A stretch of DNA of 64,000 nucleotides, taken from Xanthomonas cissicola (GTDB taxonomy: Bacteria > Pseudomonadota > Gammaproteobacteria > Xanthomonadales > Xanthomonadaceae). A program made the translations under genes and the position numbers. The DNA lies in contig NZ_VZPL01000002.1 in the NCBI RefSeq assembly GCF_008801575.1, positions 62,001 to 126,000 of the forward strand, given 5' to 3'. Below the pieces are notes generated by a model. It saw only the letters and a list, made by a program, of their open reading frames with translations. It searched no databases and was not told where the DNA came from. Shown here one piece after another: positions 42,162 to 50,345 of the stretch. Each line of letters opens with the position of its first letter. Positions within the stretch are counted from its first letter, which is position 1.

Positions 42162-44225
42162 ATGCCCCCTTTTGCACACCCGTTCCGTCGTTCCGCGCTC
42201 TCGCTGGCCCTGGCCAGCCTGCTGACCCCTGCCCTGGCCATGGCCGAGGACGCTCCGGTCGCTGCCGATGGGCAGACCCCGCCCAGTTCGGACACACGCC
42301 ACGATGCCAGCCCCTCCAGTGGGCGCCATATCAAGGATCTGGACAAGGTGGTGGTCACCGCCAGCCCGTTGCGCGATGCGGCCGGTGAGTTGAGCCGCCC
42401 GGTGGAAGTGCTGGCCGGCGAGCGTCTGGACGAGGTGCGCAGTTCCAGCCTGGGCGAAACCGTGGCCAGCCTGCCCGGCGTACAGAGTTCCAACTTCGGG
42501 CCCGGCGTGGGCCGGCCGATCATCCGCGGCCTGGACGGCCCGCGCGTGGCAGTGCTGCGCGACGGCCTGTCGACCCAAGACGTGTCCACCGTCAGCCAGG
42601 ACCATTCCCCGGCAATCGAGCCGTTCCTGGCCAACCAGATCGAAGTGCTGAAGGGTCCATCGACGCTGCTGTACGGCTCCGGCGCCATCGGCGGTGTGGT
42701 CAACGTGGTCGACGGGCGCATCGCCGAGACCCCGGTGGACGGCTTCAGCGGCCGCGCCGAAGTACGCTTCGACGGCGGCGACAAGGACGGCAACACCGAC
42801 ATGTTCCGCGTCGATGCCGGCAATGGCAGCGGGCTGTCGATCCACGCAGATGGCGTGTATCGCAACCAGAACGACTACGACACGCCGAAGGGCCGCCAGC
42901 TCAACAGCTGGGTCGATTCCAAGGTGGGCTCGATCGGTGCGTCGCTGTCCGGCGATTGGGGTTTCGTGGGTTTGTCGGCATCGCGTTTCCGCGATAACTA
43001 CGGCAACCCGGGCGAGCCGGGCGACCCGTCCATCGGCGAGCGCGGGGTGTCGCTGAAGTTGCAGCAGGACCGCTACGACCTCAAGGGCGGGCTGACCGAT
43101 CCGTGGGGCGAAGGCAGCGCGCTGCGTTACAGCTTCGGCCATACCGATTACGCGCATACCGAATTCGAAGGCGCCGAAGTCGGCACCGTGTTCACCAAGC
43201 GGGCCAACGAAGGCCGCGTGGAAGCCTCGTTTACGTTTGGTGGCGGCTGGCAGACTGCATTCGGCCTGCAGGGCAGCGACAGCACCTTTCAGGCGATCGG
43301 CGAAGAATCCTTCGTGCCCAAGACCGATACACGCTCGCTCGGCGCATTCGCCGTTGCACGCAATAGTTGGGAGCGCGTCACCGCCGAAGTCGGCGCGCGC
43401 ATGGACAAGGTCAAGTACCAGACCGATATCGGCGTGGACCGTGATTTCACTCCGACCAGCTTCTCGGCCAGCGGCGGTTTCCGCTTCAACGAACAATGGC
43501 GTCTGACCGCCAACCTGGACCACGCCGAGCGCGCGCCGGCCGAAGAAGAACTGTTCGCCAACGGCCCGCATATCGCCACCCTCGCCTTCGAAATCGGCGA
43601 TGCCAATCTGAAGACCGAGAAGGCCAACCAGGCCGAGCTGGGCTTGAATTTCCAGAACGCATGGGTGGATGCCAAGGTGGCGGCGTACTACAACCGCTAC
43701 AACGACTTCGTCTACATCGTCGACACCGGCGGCCAGTGGTTCAACGAAGAAGACAACGACTTCCTGCCGATCCGCCAGTGGACGCAGGCCGATGCGATCT
43801 TCCACGGTTTCGAAGGCGAGGCCACCTTCCACCTGGCCAACAACGATAACGGTGCGTGGGACCTGCGCGTGTTCGGCGATACGGTGCGTGCGCGTCTGAA
43901 CGATGGCGGCAACCTGCCGCGTATCGCACCGGGACGTTTCGGTGCGCAGCTGCGCTGGGATGCCGACCAGTGGCGCGCATCGCTTGGTGCCACCCGCACC
44001 CTGAAGCAGGACAAGGTGGCAGTGAACGAAACCCCGACCGACGGCTACACCTTCGTCGATGCGCATCTGGCGTATCACGTGGACCACGGCAGCGCCGCGT
44101 GGGAAGTGTTCCTGGACGGCAATAACCTGACCAATCAGGACGCACGCGTGCACACCTCCTTCCTCAAGGACGATGTGATGCTTCCTGGCCGCAGCGCTTC
44201 GTTCGGCGTGCGCTTGTTCTTCTGA
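42162..44225 (+). CDS. TonB-dependent outer-membrane receptor, ZnuD-like (zinc)
   Basis: A 687-residue receptor with a signal peptide ending AMA (about residue 28). The plug (about 60-190) has the TonB-box-like VVVTASPLRD region, RPIIRGLDGPRVAVLRDG, and EVLKGPSTLLYGSGAIGGVVNVVDG. The rest is a 22-strand barrel ending in F. Near the C-terminus it has HTSFLKDDVMLPGRS, which I recognise from the ZnuD zinc receptors. With the Zur-like box and divergent MerC-family gene this fits zinc uptake across the outer membrane. An intrinsic terminator follows. Confidence 0.87.
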   Translation: MPPFAHPFRRSALSLALASLLTPALAMAEDAPVAADGQTPPSSDTRHDASPSSGRHIKDLDKVVVTASPLRDAAGELSRPVEVLAGERLDEVRSSSLGETVASLPGVQSSNFGPGVGRPIIRGLDGPRVAVLRDGLSTQDVSTVSQDHSPAIEPFLANQIEVLKGPSTLLYGSGAIGGVVNVVDGRIAETPVDGFSGRAEVRFDGGDKDGNTDMFRVDAGNGSGLSIHADGVYRNQNDYDTPKGRQLNSWVDSKVGSIGASLSGDWGFVGLSASRFRDNYGNPGEPGDPSIGERGVSLKLQQDRYDLKGGLTDPWGEGSALRYSFGHTDYAHTEFEGAEVGTVFTKRANEGRVEASFTFGGGWQTAFGLQGSDSTFQAIGEESFVPKTDTRSLGAFAVARNSWERVTAEVGARMDKVKYQTDIGVDRDFTPTSFSASGGFRFNEQWRLTANLDHAERAPAEEELFANGPHIATLAFEIGDANLKTEKANQAELGLNFQNAWVDAKVAAYYNRYNDFVYIVDTGGQWFNEEDNDFLPIRQWTQADAIFHGFEGEATFHLANNDNGAWDLRVFGDTVRARLNDGGNLPRIAPGRFGAQLRWDADQWRASLGATRTLKQDKVAVNETPTDGYTFVDAHLAYHVDHGSAAWEVFLDGNNLTNQDARVHTSFLKDDVMLPGRSASFGVRLFF

Positions 44226-44256
44226 CAGCGGTCTCTCTCCCCTGCTGAGTGGAAGG

Positions 44257-44281
44257 AAGGCCGCCTTCGGGCGGCCTTTTT
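44257..44281 (+). terminator. Rho-independent terminator of the ZnuD-like receptor gene
   Basis: Stem AAGGCCGCC, loop TTCG, GGCGGCCTT, then TTT, starting 31 bases past the stop codon. The stable UUCG-type loop, GC-rich stem and following T make a textbook intrinsic terminator. Confidence 0.9.
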
Positions 44282-44614
44282 GTGTGCGTTGCCGACCTAT
44301 CAGCGCCTCCTGCGGAGTGCTGCACTGTCCTGCAGTCGCGTTCGCCACTGCGTGGATCTGCACGGCACACAGGACGGGAGCTTGGTCGCGCTCCACGCAG
44401 GCACAGCCTTCTTCCAAATGCAGAAGCGCAACCCAATGCTGCTGCGTCGCACAACAGGCTGCGGCGCATCTGGGGTTAAAAGTTCATTAGCACTGCGCTG
44501 ACAGGGGGCGCAAGCGACGCGATAGCGCGGGCGCGCGTGCACTGGCTGCCGATGCCTGCACACCGCGGCGTGGCTCGGCAGCGTTCTTGCACTTCAAGAC
44601 AAGGAGCCTTGCGC
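44282..44614. other. Intergenic leader of the second TonB receptor
   Basis: 333 bases after the terminator. It holds the ribosome site AAGGAG (about 44600-44605) and an AT-richer patch (GTTAAAAGTTCATTAG near 44475-44490) that could be part of a promoter. No Fur- or Zur-like box was recognised in it. Confidence 0.4.
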
Positions 44615-46996
44615 ATGCGTTTTTCATCGCCCCGCTACACCCTCTCGCTCGCCGTCGCTGCCGCGCTGCTGGCACCTGACGGCCGCACGCAGACCGCCCC
44701 GCCTGCATCAGTCAATCAAGAGGCCACCACGCTGGATGCGGTTATCGTCAGCGGCACCGCGCGCTTCAAGGGCTTGGCCAAGCGCGACGCCAGTTTCTCG
44801 ATCACCACGGCCAGCCCGGAGCAGATCCAGCAGGCGGTGCCGCAGAGCACTGCCGACCTGCTCAAGATCGTGCCTGGCGTATGGGCCGAGCCCAGCGGTG
44901 GCGGCACCGGCGCCAACATCTTCGTGCGCGGCATGCCGTCGGAAGGCGATGCGCCGTTCGTGACCATGCAACTGGATGGCTCGCCGCTGTTTCCGCCGCC
45001 GACCTTGTCGTTCCTGGAGAATTCCACGCTATTCCGCGTCGATGACACTGTCGAACGCATGGAAGTGCTGCGTGGCGGCTCCAGTCCGATCTTCTCCAAT
45101 GGTCAGCCCGGCTTGACCGTCAATTTCATCCAGAAGAAAGGCCAGGACGAACCCGAAGGCAGCGTGCGCCTGACCGGCGGCAACAACGCATTGCGCCGCA
45201 TCGATGTGTTCAACAGCGGGCCGATGGGCAATGGTTGGTACTACAGCGTGGGCGGCTTCTTCCGCGAAACCGACGGCGTCCGCGACCCGCAGTTCTCCGC
45301 CGACAAGGGCGGCCAGTTCAGCGCCACGTTGAGCAAGCGTTGGGACAGCGGCGAGCTGTCGCTCTACGCGCGCCACACCGACGATAACAACGCGTTCTAC
45401 ACCGCGATCCCATTGCTCTCGCGCAACAACGGCAACGATCTTTCCAGTTTCCCCGGCCTGAACGCGCAGACCGGCACCCTGGTCGGCCGCGACTTCCGCA
45501 ATGTGGATCTGTTGGTCGGACCCAACGGCCAGACGTTGCGGCGCGATCTGGCCGACGGGCGCGGCGTCAACATCGACGTGTTCGGCGGCGAATGGAATTG
45601 GGAGAGCGGCGGCTGGACCGTTGCCGACCGCTTCAACGTGATCAGCGGCAGCGCGCCGACCTACGCGCTCTTTACCGGCGATACGCCGCAACGCCTGGGC
45701 GATGTCATTGCCGGTTACGGCAGCGGCGGCAGCGCCAGCTACACCAATGGCGGGGGCGCGGTGGACCCTAACCAGCAGGTACTCGAAGCCGGTTGGTGGT
45801 CGGTGGACAAGCGCCTGAATTCCTTTACCAACGACCTGCGTCTGAGCCGCGAGCTGTTTGCCGGCAATACGCTGACCGTAGGCGCCTATTACGCCAAGTA
45901 TTCGTCTGCCGATACCTGGTACCTGGGCAACACCATGCTGCTCACTGCGCAAAACAACGCGCGCCGCATCGATGTGGCGTTGGACGATGGCCGCCAAGCC
46001 ACCCGCCAGGGTTTCACCAGTACCGCGTTCTTGAACCTGCGCGCCAAGTACGACGGCGAAAACATCGCCGCCTTCGTTGCCGACGAGTGGGAGCTGAGCG
46101 AACGCCTGCGCCTGGACCTGGGCGCACGCTACGAGCGCCAGAGCGTCACCGGCGATGTGCACGACACCACGACCGTGGATCTGGATGGCAACCCGGCCAC
46201 GTTGTACGACAACGCCACCTCGCTGGCGCTGGCAACCACCCGGCGCATCGATCAGGACGATGAAGCGTTCTCGTGGACAGCCGGCCTGAACTTCACGCTG
46301 GACCAGAACAACAGCCTGTTTGCGCGGGTCAATTCCGGGGTGAAGTTTCCCGGCTTCGACAACCTGCGCGATGGGCAGGACCGCGTGCAGGACGTGGATC
46401 AATACGAGCTGGGTTTGAAGTCCGGGACGAGCGCCTACGACCTGTATCTCACCGCGTTCTACAACACCTTCAAGAACTCGCCGTTCCAGGCGTTCCTGGC
46501 CAATGGCGAGAACTTCACCGCCGTGGGCGATTCGCGCGCACGCGGCCTGGAAGTGGAAGGTGCAATCCGGCCGTTCGGCGGGTTCGAGCTGGCTGGCACC
46601 GGAGTGTGGCTGGACGCCAAGTACCGCAATTATCGCGAATTCACCGGCAACCAAGTGATGCGCCAACCCAAGCGCCAGTTCCGTATCACGCCCAGCTATT
46701 ACTGGATGCTGCCGTTCGGCGACCTCAAGGTGTTTGCCACCTATTCGTACATCGGCGAGCGCTTTGCGGACCTGGCCAACAGCCAGCGCCTGCCCTCGTA
46801 CGACATGCTGGATGTCGGCGCCAACCTGCATGTGGGCGAACATTGGGAAGTGACGGCCAGCGGCAGCAACGTCACCGACACGCTGGGCCTGACCGAAGGC
46901 AACGTGCGCGTGCCTGGCGCAGCCACCGGTGGTGTCTTCATGGGCCGCCCCATCGCCGGCCGGCAGTACCAGATGTCGGTGGCGTACCGCTGGTAG
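44615..46996 (+). CDS. TonB-dependent receptor, siderophore-type
   Basis: A 793-residue outer-membrane receptor starting MRFSSPRYTLSLAVAAALL, with AAGGAG nine bases before the ATG. A TonB-box-like TTLDAVIVSG is followed by a plug domain with STADLLKIVPGVWAEPSGG, GANIFVRGMP and DTVERMEVLRGGSSPIFSNGQPGLTVNFI. The barrel ends with QYQMSVAYRW. The layout is that of iron-siderophore receptors (FhuA/FpvA superfamily), but no ligand can be named. There are no nearby siderophore genes. A strong hairpin follows at 47016-47043. Confidence 0.9.
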   Translation: MRFSSPRYTLSLAVAAALLAPDGRTQTAPPASVNQEATTLDAVIVSGTARFKGLAKRDASFSITTASPEQIQQAVPQSTADLLKIVPGVWAEPSGGGTGANIFVRGMPSEGDAPFVTMQLDGSPLFPPPTLSFLENSTLFRVDDTVERMEVLRGGSSPIFSNGQPGLTVNFIQKKGQDEPEGSVRLTGGNNALRRIDVFNSGPMGNGWYYSVGGFFRETDGVRDPQFSADKGGQFSATLSKRWDSGELSLYARHTDDNNAFYTAIPLLSRNNGNDLSSFPGLNAQTGTLVGRDFRNVDLLVGPNGQTLRRDLADGRGVNIDVFGGEWNWESGGWTVADRFNVISGSAPTYALFTGDTPQRLGDVIAGYGSGGSASYTNGGGAVDPNQQVLEAGWWSVDKRLNSFTNDLRLSRELFAGNTLTVGAYYAKYSSADTWYLGNTMLLTAQNNARRIDVALDDGRQATRQGFTSTAFLNLRAKYDGENIAAFVADEWELSERLRLDLGARYERQSVTGDVHDTTTVDLDGNPATLYDNATSLALATTRRIDQDDEAFSWTAGLNFTLDQNNSLFARVNSGVKFPGFDNLRDGQDRVQDVDQYELGLKSGTSAYDLYLTAFYNTFKNSPFQAFLANGENFTAVGDSRARGLEVEGAIRPFGGFELAGTGVWLDAKYRNYREFTGNQVMRQPKRQFRITPSYYWMLPFGDLKVFATYSYIGERFADLANSQRLPSYDMLDVGANLHVGEHWEVTASGSNVTDTLGLTEGNVRVPGAATGGVFMGRPIAGRQYQMSVAYRW

Positions 46997-47015
46997 TTCG
47001 CCGTCACACCCTGAG

Positions 47016-47043
47016 CCGCGCAGCAGCCCAGACTGCTGCGCGG
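47016..47043 (+). terminator. Strong hairpin after the second TonB receptor gene
   Basis: CCGCGCAGCAG, loop CCCAGA, CTGCTGCGCGG: a perfect 11-bp stem about 20 bases past the stop codon. No T run follows, so it may be a terminator or an mRNA-stabilising end. Confidence 0.6.
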
Positions 47044-47816
47044 AACTTCGCTACCGCATGCGTCGATGCGCAGCCTGGCGGCACCGGCATGCCCGGGCCA
47101 TGTCCGGCGTTGCCAGACGCTGCGGGCGCCATGCGTCTGCCACGCGCGACAGACGGTGCAATACCGTGATGACGGGGGCGGAGGCGAACAAAACCGCACG
47201 CGAAGCACAACGACGCATCGTGATCGCTTATTTCGATCGAAATAACCGCCACTGCCAAGTTTTCTGCAATTTTCGTCGGCAGAACTTCGCATGCAAGGCA
47301 TCACCCGACACGCCCGTCGTAAATTGCGCGATGTGTCACGAAGATGTCGTCGCTGGCATGCCTTGCAGACAATGCTGTCCCCATTTGTAATCCAGGCGTT
47401 CTTGGTGCAGACGCATCGACAACATCGGCTGCGTCGACACGCACAGGGGAGCCGACGCAGGACCTGACCGCAGCGTCCGTCGGCAGAAATGCGCTTGGTA
47501 ACTCAACTGGGATAAACGCACATGGCTCTTGTTGCTGCCTCTTTTGCATCGATGTCGCACGCCCCGGGCATCGACACGCGGCATCTGGCTGCCTGCGGTG
47601 CGGCTCTGCTTGCAGATCGCGTTGCCTGACGGGCTTTCCGGATCCGGCTGGTATCTGCCGGGTCCTTCACTCGCATTCCTCTTTCGGCTCCACCAACACC
47701 GGCTTCACAGGCGCGAGCTTCGTGGAGTGGAGCAGTTGCAAGGCCGATCGCGCGGTTGGCCTGACGGAGGACTGCGTCACTCGACGGCGCCCACCATTCG
47801 ACTGGAATCAAACGGA
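47044..47816. other. Long intergenic region upstream of the protease modules
   Basis: About 770 bases with no supported gene, the longest gap in the window. It contains a perfect 18-bp palindrome (47228-47245) and must carry the promoter of the first protease module. Open frames in this stretch code for arginine/serine-rich sequence without recognisable domains and start in no convincing context. Confidence 0.45.
47228..47245. promoter_or_regulatory. Perfect 18-bp AT-rich palindrome
   Basis: TTATTTCGATCGAAATAA is an exact palindrome in otherwise GC-rich non-coding DNA. The symmetric AT-rich ends with a central CGATCG look like a dimeric regulator site. It is about 570 bases before the first protease gene, which is far for a direct operator of that gene. 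Function unknown. Confidence 0.4.
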
Positions 47817-49628
47817 ATGAACTCTCTTCGCAGGCGACCTCTCGCGCTGTTGATAGCGGTCCTCCTGACCGGCGGCACGCCGCTGTCGGTACTTGCTGCC
47901 ACCCAGGCAACGGCTGCCACCACCCCGGCCACTACCAGCGCCAAAGCGAAAGCCACAGGCAACGACCCATTACTGCGGTACCAGTGGCATATCTCCAACC
48001 AGGGGCAGGCCGTGATCGGCGACAGCCGTCCGGTCGCTGGCGTGGACATGGATGTGGACATCCTGCATGCCCTGGACATTCGCGGCCGCGGCGTGCGGGT
48101 CGGCGTGGTGGACGATGGGCTGGAATTGGGCCATGAAGATCTGGCAGACAACATCCTGCCAAACGGGTCGCACAATTTCGGCGATGGGTCGCACGACACC
48201 ACGCCGATCGATCCGAGTAACTGGCACGGGACGTCCGTCGCCGGCATCATCGGTGCGGTGGGCTGGAATGGCCGCGGCGGACGCGGCGTGGCGCCAGAAG
48301 TGCAGCTGGCAGGATTCGACGTTTTTGCGCGCGATTCTTCGGTCACCGATGCCAGCATCAGGTATGCATGGGGCGATGGCCCGGAGGCGCGCAATATCGA
48401 TGTCTTCAACAACAGCTGGGGGTCGGTTGCCCCGTTCTACTTTGATTTTTCTGTGGAGGACCAGCGCACCTGGCAAGCATTGATGGGTTCGACACGTGGC
48501 GGCCTTGGCGGCATTTATGTCAAATCCGCTGGCAATAGCTTCCTGCGCTTCCTTGAGCCCGACGAGAACGGAAAACCCGTCAATGTCTGCAGCGAACAAT
48601 CGCGCGCATTGCAGGTCGGCTGCTCGCTGGCCAACATCGATCCCTTCGCAAATCTGCCCGGCACCATCGTCGTGGCCAGCCTGAATGCCAAGGGCACCCG
48701 TGCCTCGTATTCGTCCACAGGCTCTGCGTTGTGGGTTTCCGGTCTTGGCGGCGAGTTCGGTTTTCAACGCAAGTTCTATCCCGACGCAGCGTCCACCTTT
48801 TCCCCGGATTCGGCGCCCTATGCCTACGATCCGGCGATTGTCACCACCGATCTCAGCGGCTGCACAGCGGGCGAGAACGTCGAAGATCCCGACGTGGTCT
48901 ACAACGCATTGGATGGCAGCAAGTCGAAGATCGATGCGTCGTGCAACTACAACGCGATCATGAACGGGACCTCGGCCGCAGCGCCTACCGTGTCTGGCGT
49001 GGCTGCGTTGATCCTCAGTGCCAATGCGAGCCTGAGAGCACGCGACGTCAAATATATTCTTGCGACAACCGCGCGCCAGATCGACCCATGGCAGCCGCGG
49101 GTGGTCTACCAGGGCAGCGTGATCGATCCGGGCTGGATCACCAACGCAGCCGGGCACCGTTTCAGCAATTGGTACGGCTTCGGTCTGGCCGATGCCGCGG
49201 CCGCGGTCTACAAGGCGCGCTATTTCACACCGCTGCCGCCCATGCGTGATACCCAGTGGGTCAGCTCCACCGATGCGGCCACCCAGATCGGTGGCCCGGC
49301 GCGCCCGGGTAAGCTGCGCATCCGTGTGCAGCAGGCGATGAAGGTGGAAGCGGTGCAGCTGTCGCTGCAGTCGGCGCACAAGACGCCGTCCAACCTGCGT
49401 GTGGTGCTGGTGTCCCCGAGCGGAACGCGCAGCGTCGTCGCCACGCCGTTTTCCGTCCTGGATCCGGCTGCTTATGCGCAGACGGGGTTCTATATCGACC
49501 TGACCTCCAGCAATGCGTTTCTGGACGAGAAATCACGCGGCATCTGGACCCTGGAAGTGACCGACATGACCGATCCCAGGAGCACTGTCGCACTCAACGC
49601 TTTCAAACTTCGCATCGTGGGGCACTGA
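47817..49628 (+). CDS. Kexin-like S8 serine protease with P domain (module 1)
   Basis: A 603-residue secreted protease starting MNSLRRRPLALLIAVLL, signal peptide to about 28. After a short alanine/threonine linker the catalytic domain begins at about 50 (DPLLRYQWHISNQGQ, as in kexins/furins). The triad is D99 (GVVDDGLE), H137 (WHGTSVAG) and S386 (NGTSAAAPTVSG), with oxyanion N240 (SAGN). The last about 140 residues are a P domain (LRVVLVSPSGTRS ... GIWTLEVTD). There is no N-terminal propeptide of the usual 80-100 residues. The next gene, one base after the stop, encodes a small secreted partner that may supply this function in trans. Confidence 0.9.
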   Translation: MNSLRRRPLALLIAVLLTGGTPLSVLAATQATAATTPATTSAKAKATGNDPLLRYQWHISNQGQAVIGDSRPVAGVDMDVDILHALDIRGRGVRVGVVDDGLELGHEDLADNILPNGSHNFGDGSHDTTPIDPSNWHGTSVAGIIGAVGWNGRGGRGVAPEVQLAGFDVFARDSSVTDASIRYAWGDGPEARNIDVFNNSWGSVAPFYFDFSVEDQRTWQALMGSTRGGLGGIYVKSAGNSFLRFLEPDENGKPVNVCSEQSRALQVGCSLANIDPFANLPGTIVVASLNAKGTRASYSSTGSALWVSGLGGEFGFQRKFYPDAASTFSPDSAPYAYDPAIVTTDLSGCTAGENVEDPDVVYNALDGSKSKIDASCNYNAIMNGTSAAAPTVSGVAALILSANASLRARDVKYILATTARQIDPWQPRVVYQGSVIDPGWITNAAGHRFSNWYGFGLADAAAAVYKARYFTPLPPMRDTQWVSSTDAATQIGGPARPGKLRIRVQQAMKVEAVQLSLQSAHKTPSNLRVVLVSPSGTRSVVATPFSVLDPAAYAQTGFYIDLTSSNAFLDEKSRGIWTLEVTDMTDPRSTVALNAFKLRIVGH

Positions 49629-49629
49629 T

Positions 49630-50238
49630 ATGAAACCGATGAATCTTGCTTGCCTGCTGACGCTATCACTCGCCGCAACCGGTGCTGCCCAGGCAGCGCA
49701 ATACATGGACGCCAAGACCCTGCGTGCGGCAGCGACCGGCGTGCGTTTCAAGTCCGGGCAGGACATGTTCCGCATGCTGCCGGGCACAGTGGTGAGCGAG
49801 CACACGCCGCCACGGAACGCGACATCAGCGCAGCGATCGGCAGCCAAAGCCGGCATTACCGGTGCAGTGTCCCCCGGCGACAAGGTCGCCGCGCGCATCG
49901 GGCCGTATGCGGTCGTACTGGATGCGCCTGCGGGTGCTGCGCGCAGTCTTGCCACCGACGCCGAACGCCCCATCGCCGCTGCGGTGAATGAGCGCAACGG
50001 TCGTGTCGTGCTGGTCAACCCGCAGGTGAAGCTCACCGGCACGACGCCCGCCACTGCGAAATCGCTGGCTGCCAGCACCGGCGGAACCATTGCCTACACC
50101 TCGACGGTGGACGGCAGCGCAGTGATCACCTATGCATCGGTGGAACAGGCCCAGCGTGCACTACTCGGCCTGCAGCGCAGCAGCGACGTCGCGCAGGCGG
50201 CGCTGGTGGTCATGCAGGCAGTCATGCAACCGATGTAA
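49630..50238 (+). CDS. Small secreted protease partner (module 1), possible external chaperone
   Basis: A 202-residue protein with a signal peptide (MKPMNLACLLTLSLAATGAAQA). It is not a named family to me but is clearly homologous to the partner at 52168-52764: both have RAAATG ... FR..PG.VV in the first third, then an A.R...YA..LD strand, and later TTPA.A..LA..TGG...Y.S..DGSA.I.Y. The layout resembles the inhibitory prodomain or external chaperone of subtilisin-like proteases. The gene begins one base after the protease stop, so the two are co-translated. The C-terminal end (MQAVMQPM) could contact the active site, as in such chaperones. Confidence 0.75.
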   Translation: MKPMNLACLLTLSLAATGAAQAAQYMDAKTLRAAATGVRFKSGQDMFRMLPGTVVSEHTPPRNATSAQRSAAKAGITGAVSPGDKVAARIGPYAVVLDAPAGAARSLATDAERPIAAAVNERNGRVVLVNPQVKLTGTTPATAKSLAASTGGTIAYTSTVDGSAVITYASVEQAQRALLGLQRSSDVAQAALVVMQAVMQPM

Positions 50239-50245
50239 ATAGACC

Positions 50246-50269
50246 GGCCGCAGGCTGATCCCTGCGGCC
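50246..50269 (+). terminator. Hairpin between the two protease modules
   Basis: GGCCGCAGG, loop CTGATC, CCTGCGGCC: a perfect 9-bp stem, eight bases after the module 1 partner stop. There is no T run. It may terminate or attenuate transcription into module 2. Confidence 0.5.
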
Positions 50270-50345
50270 ATTCCACGTCGGGCGGCATGCAGGCCCATTT
50301 GGCCGACACCTGCATCTGCGTGCGCCCCATTACCGATACCATCCC

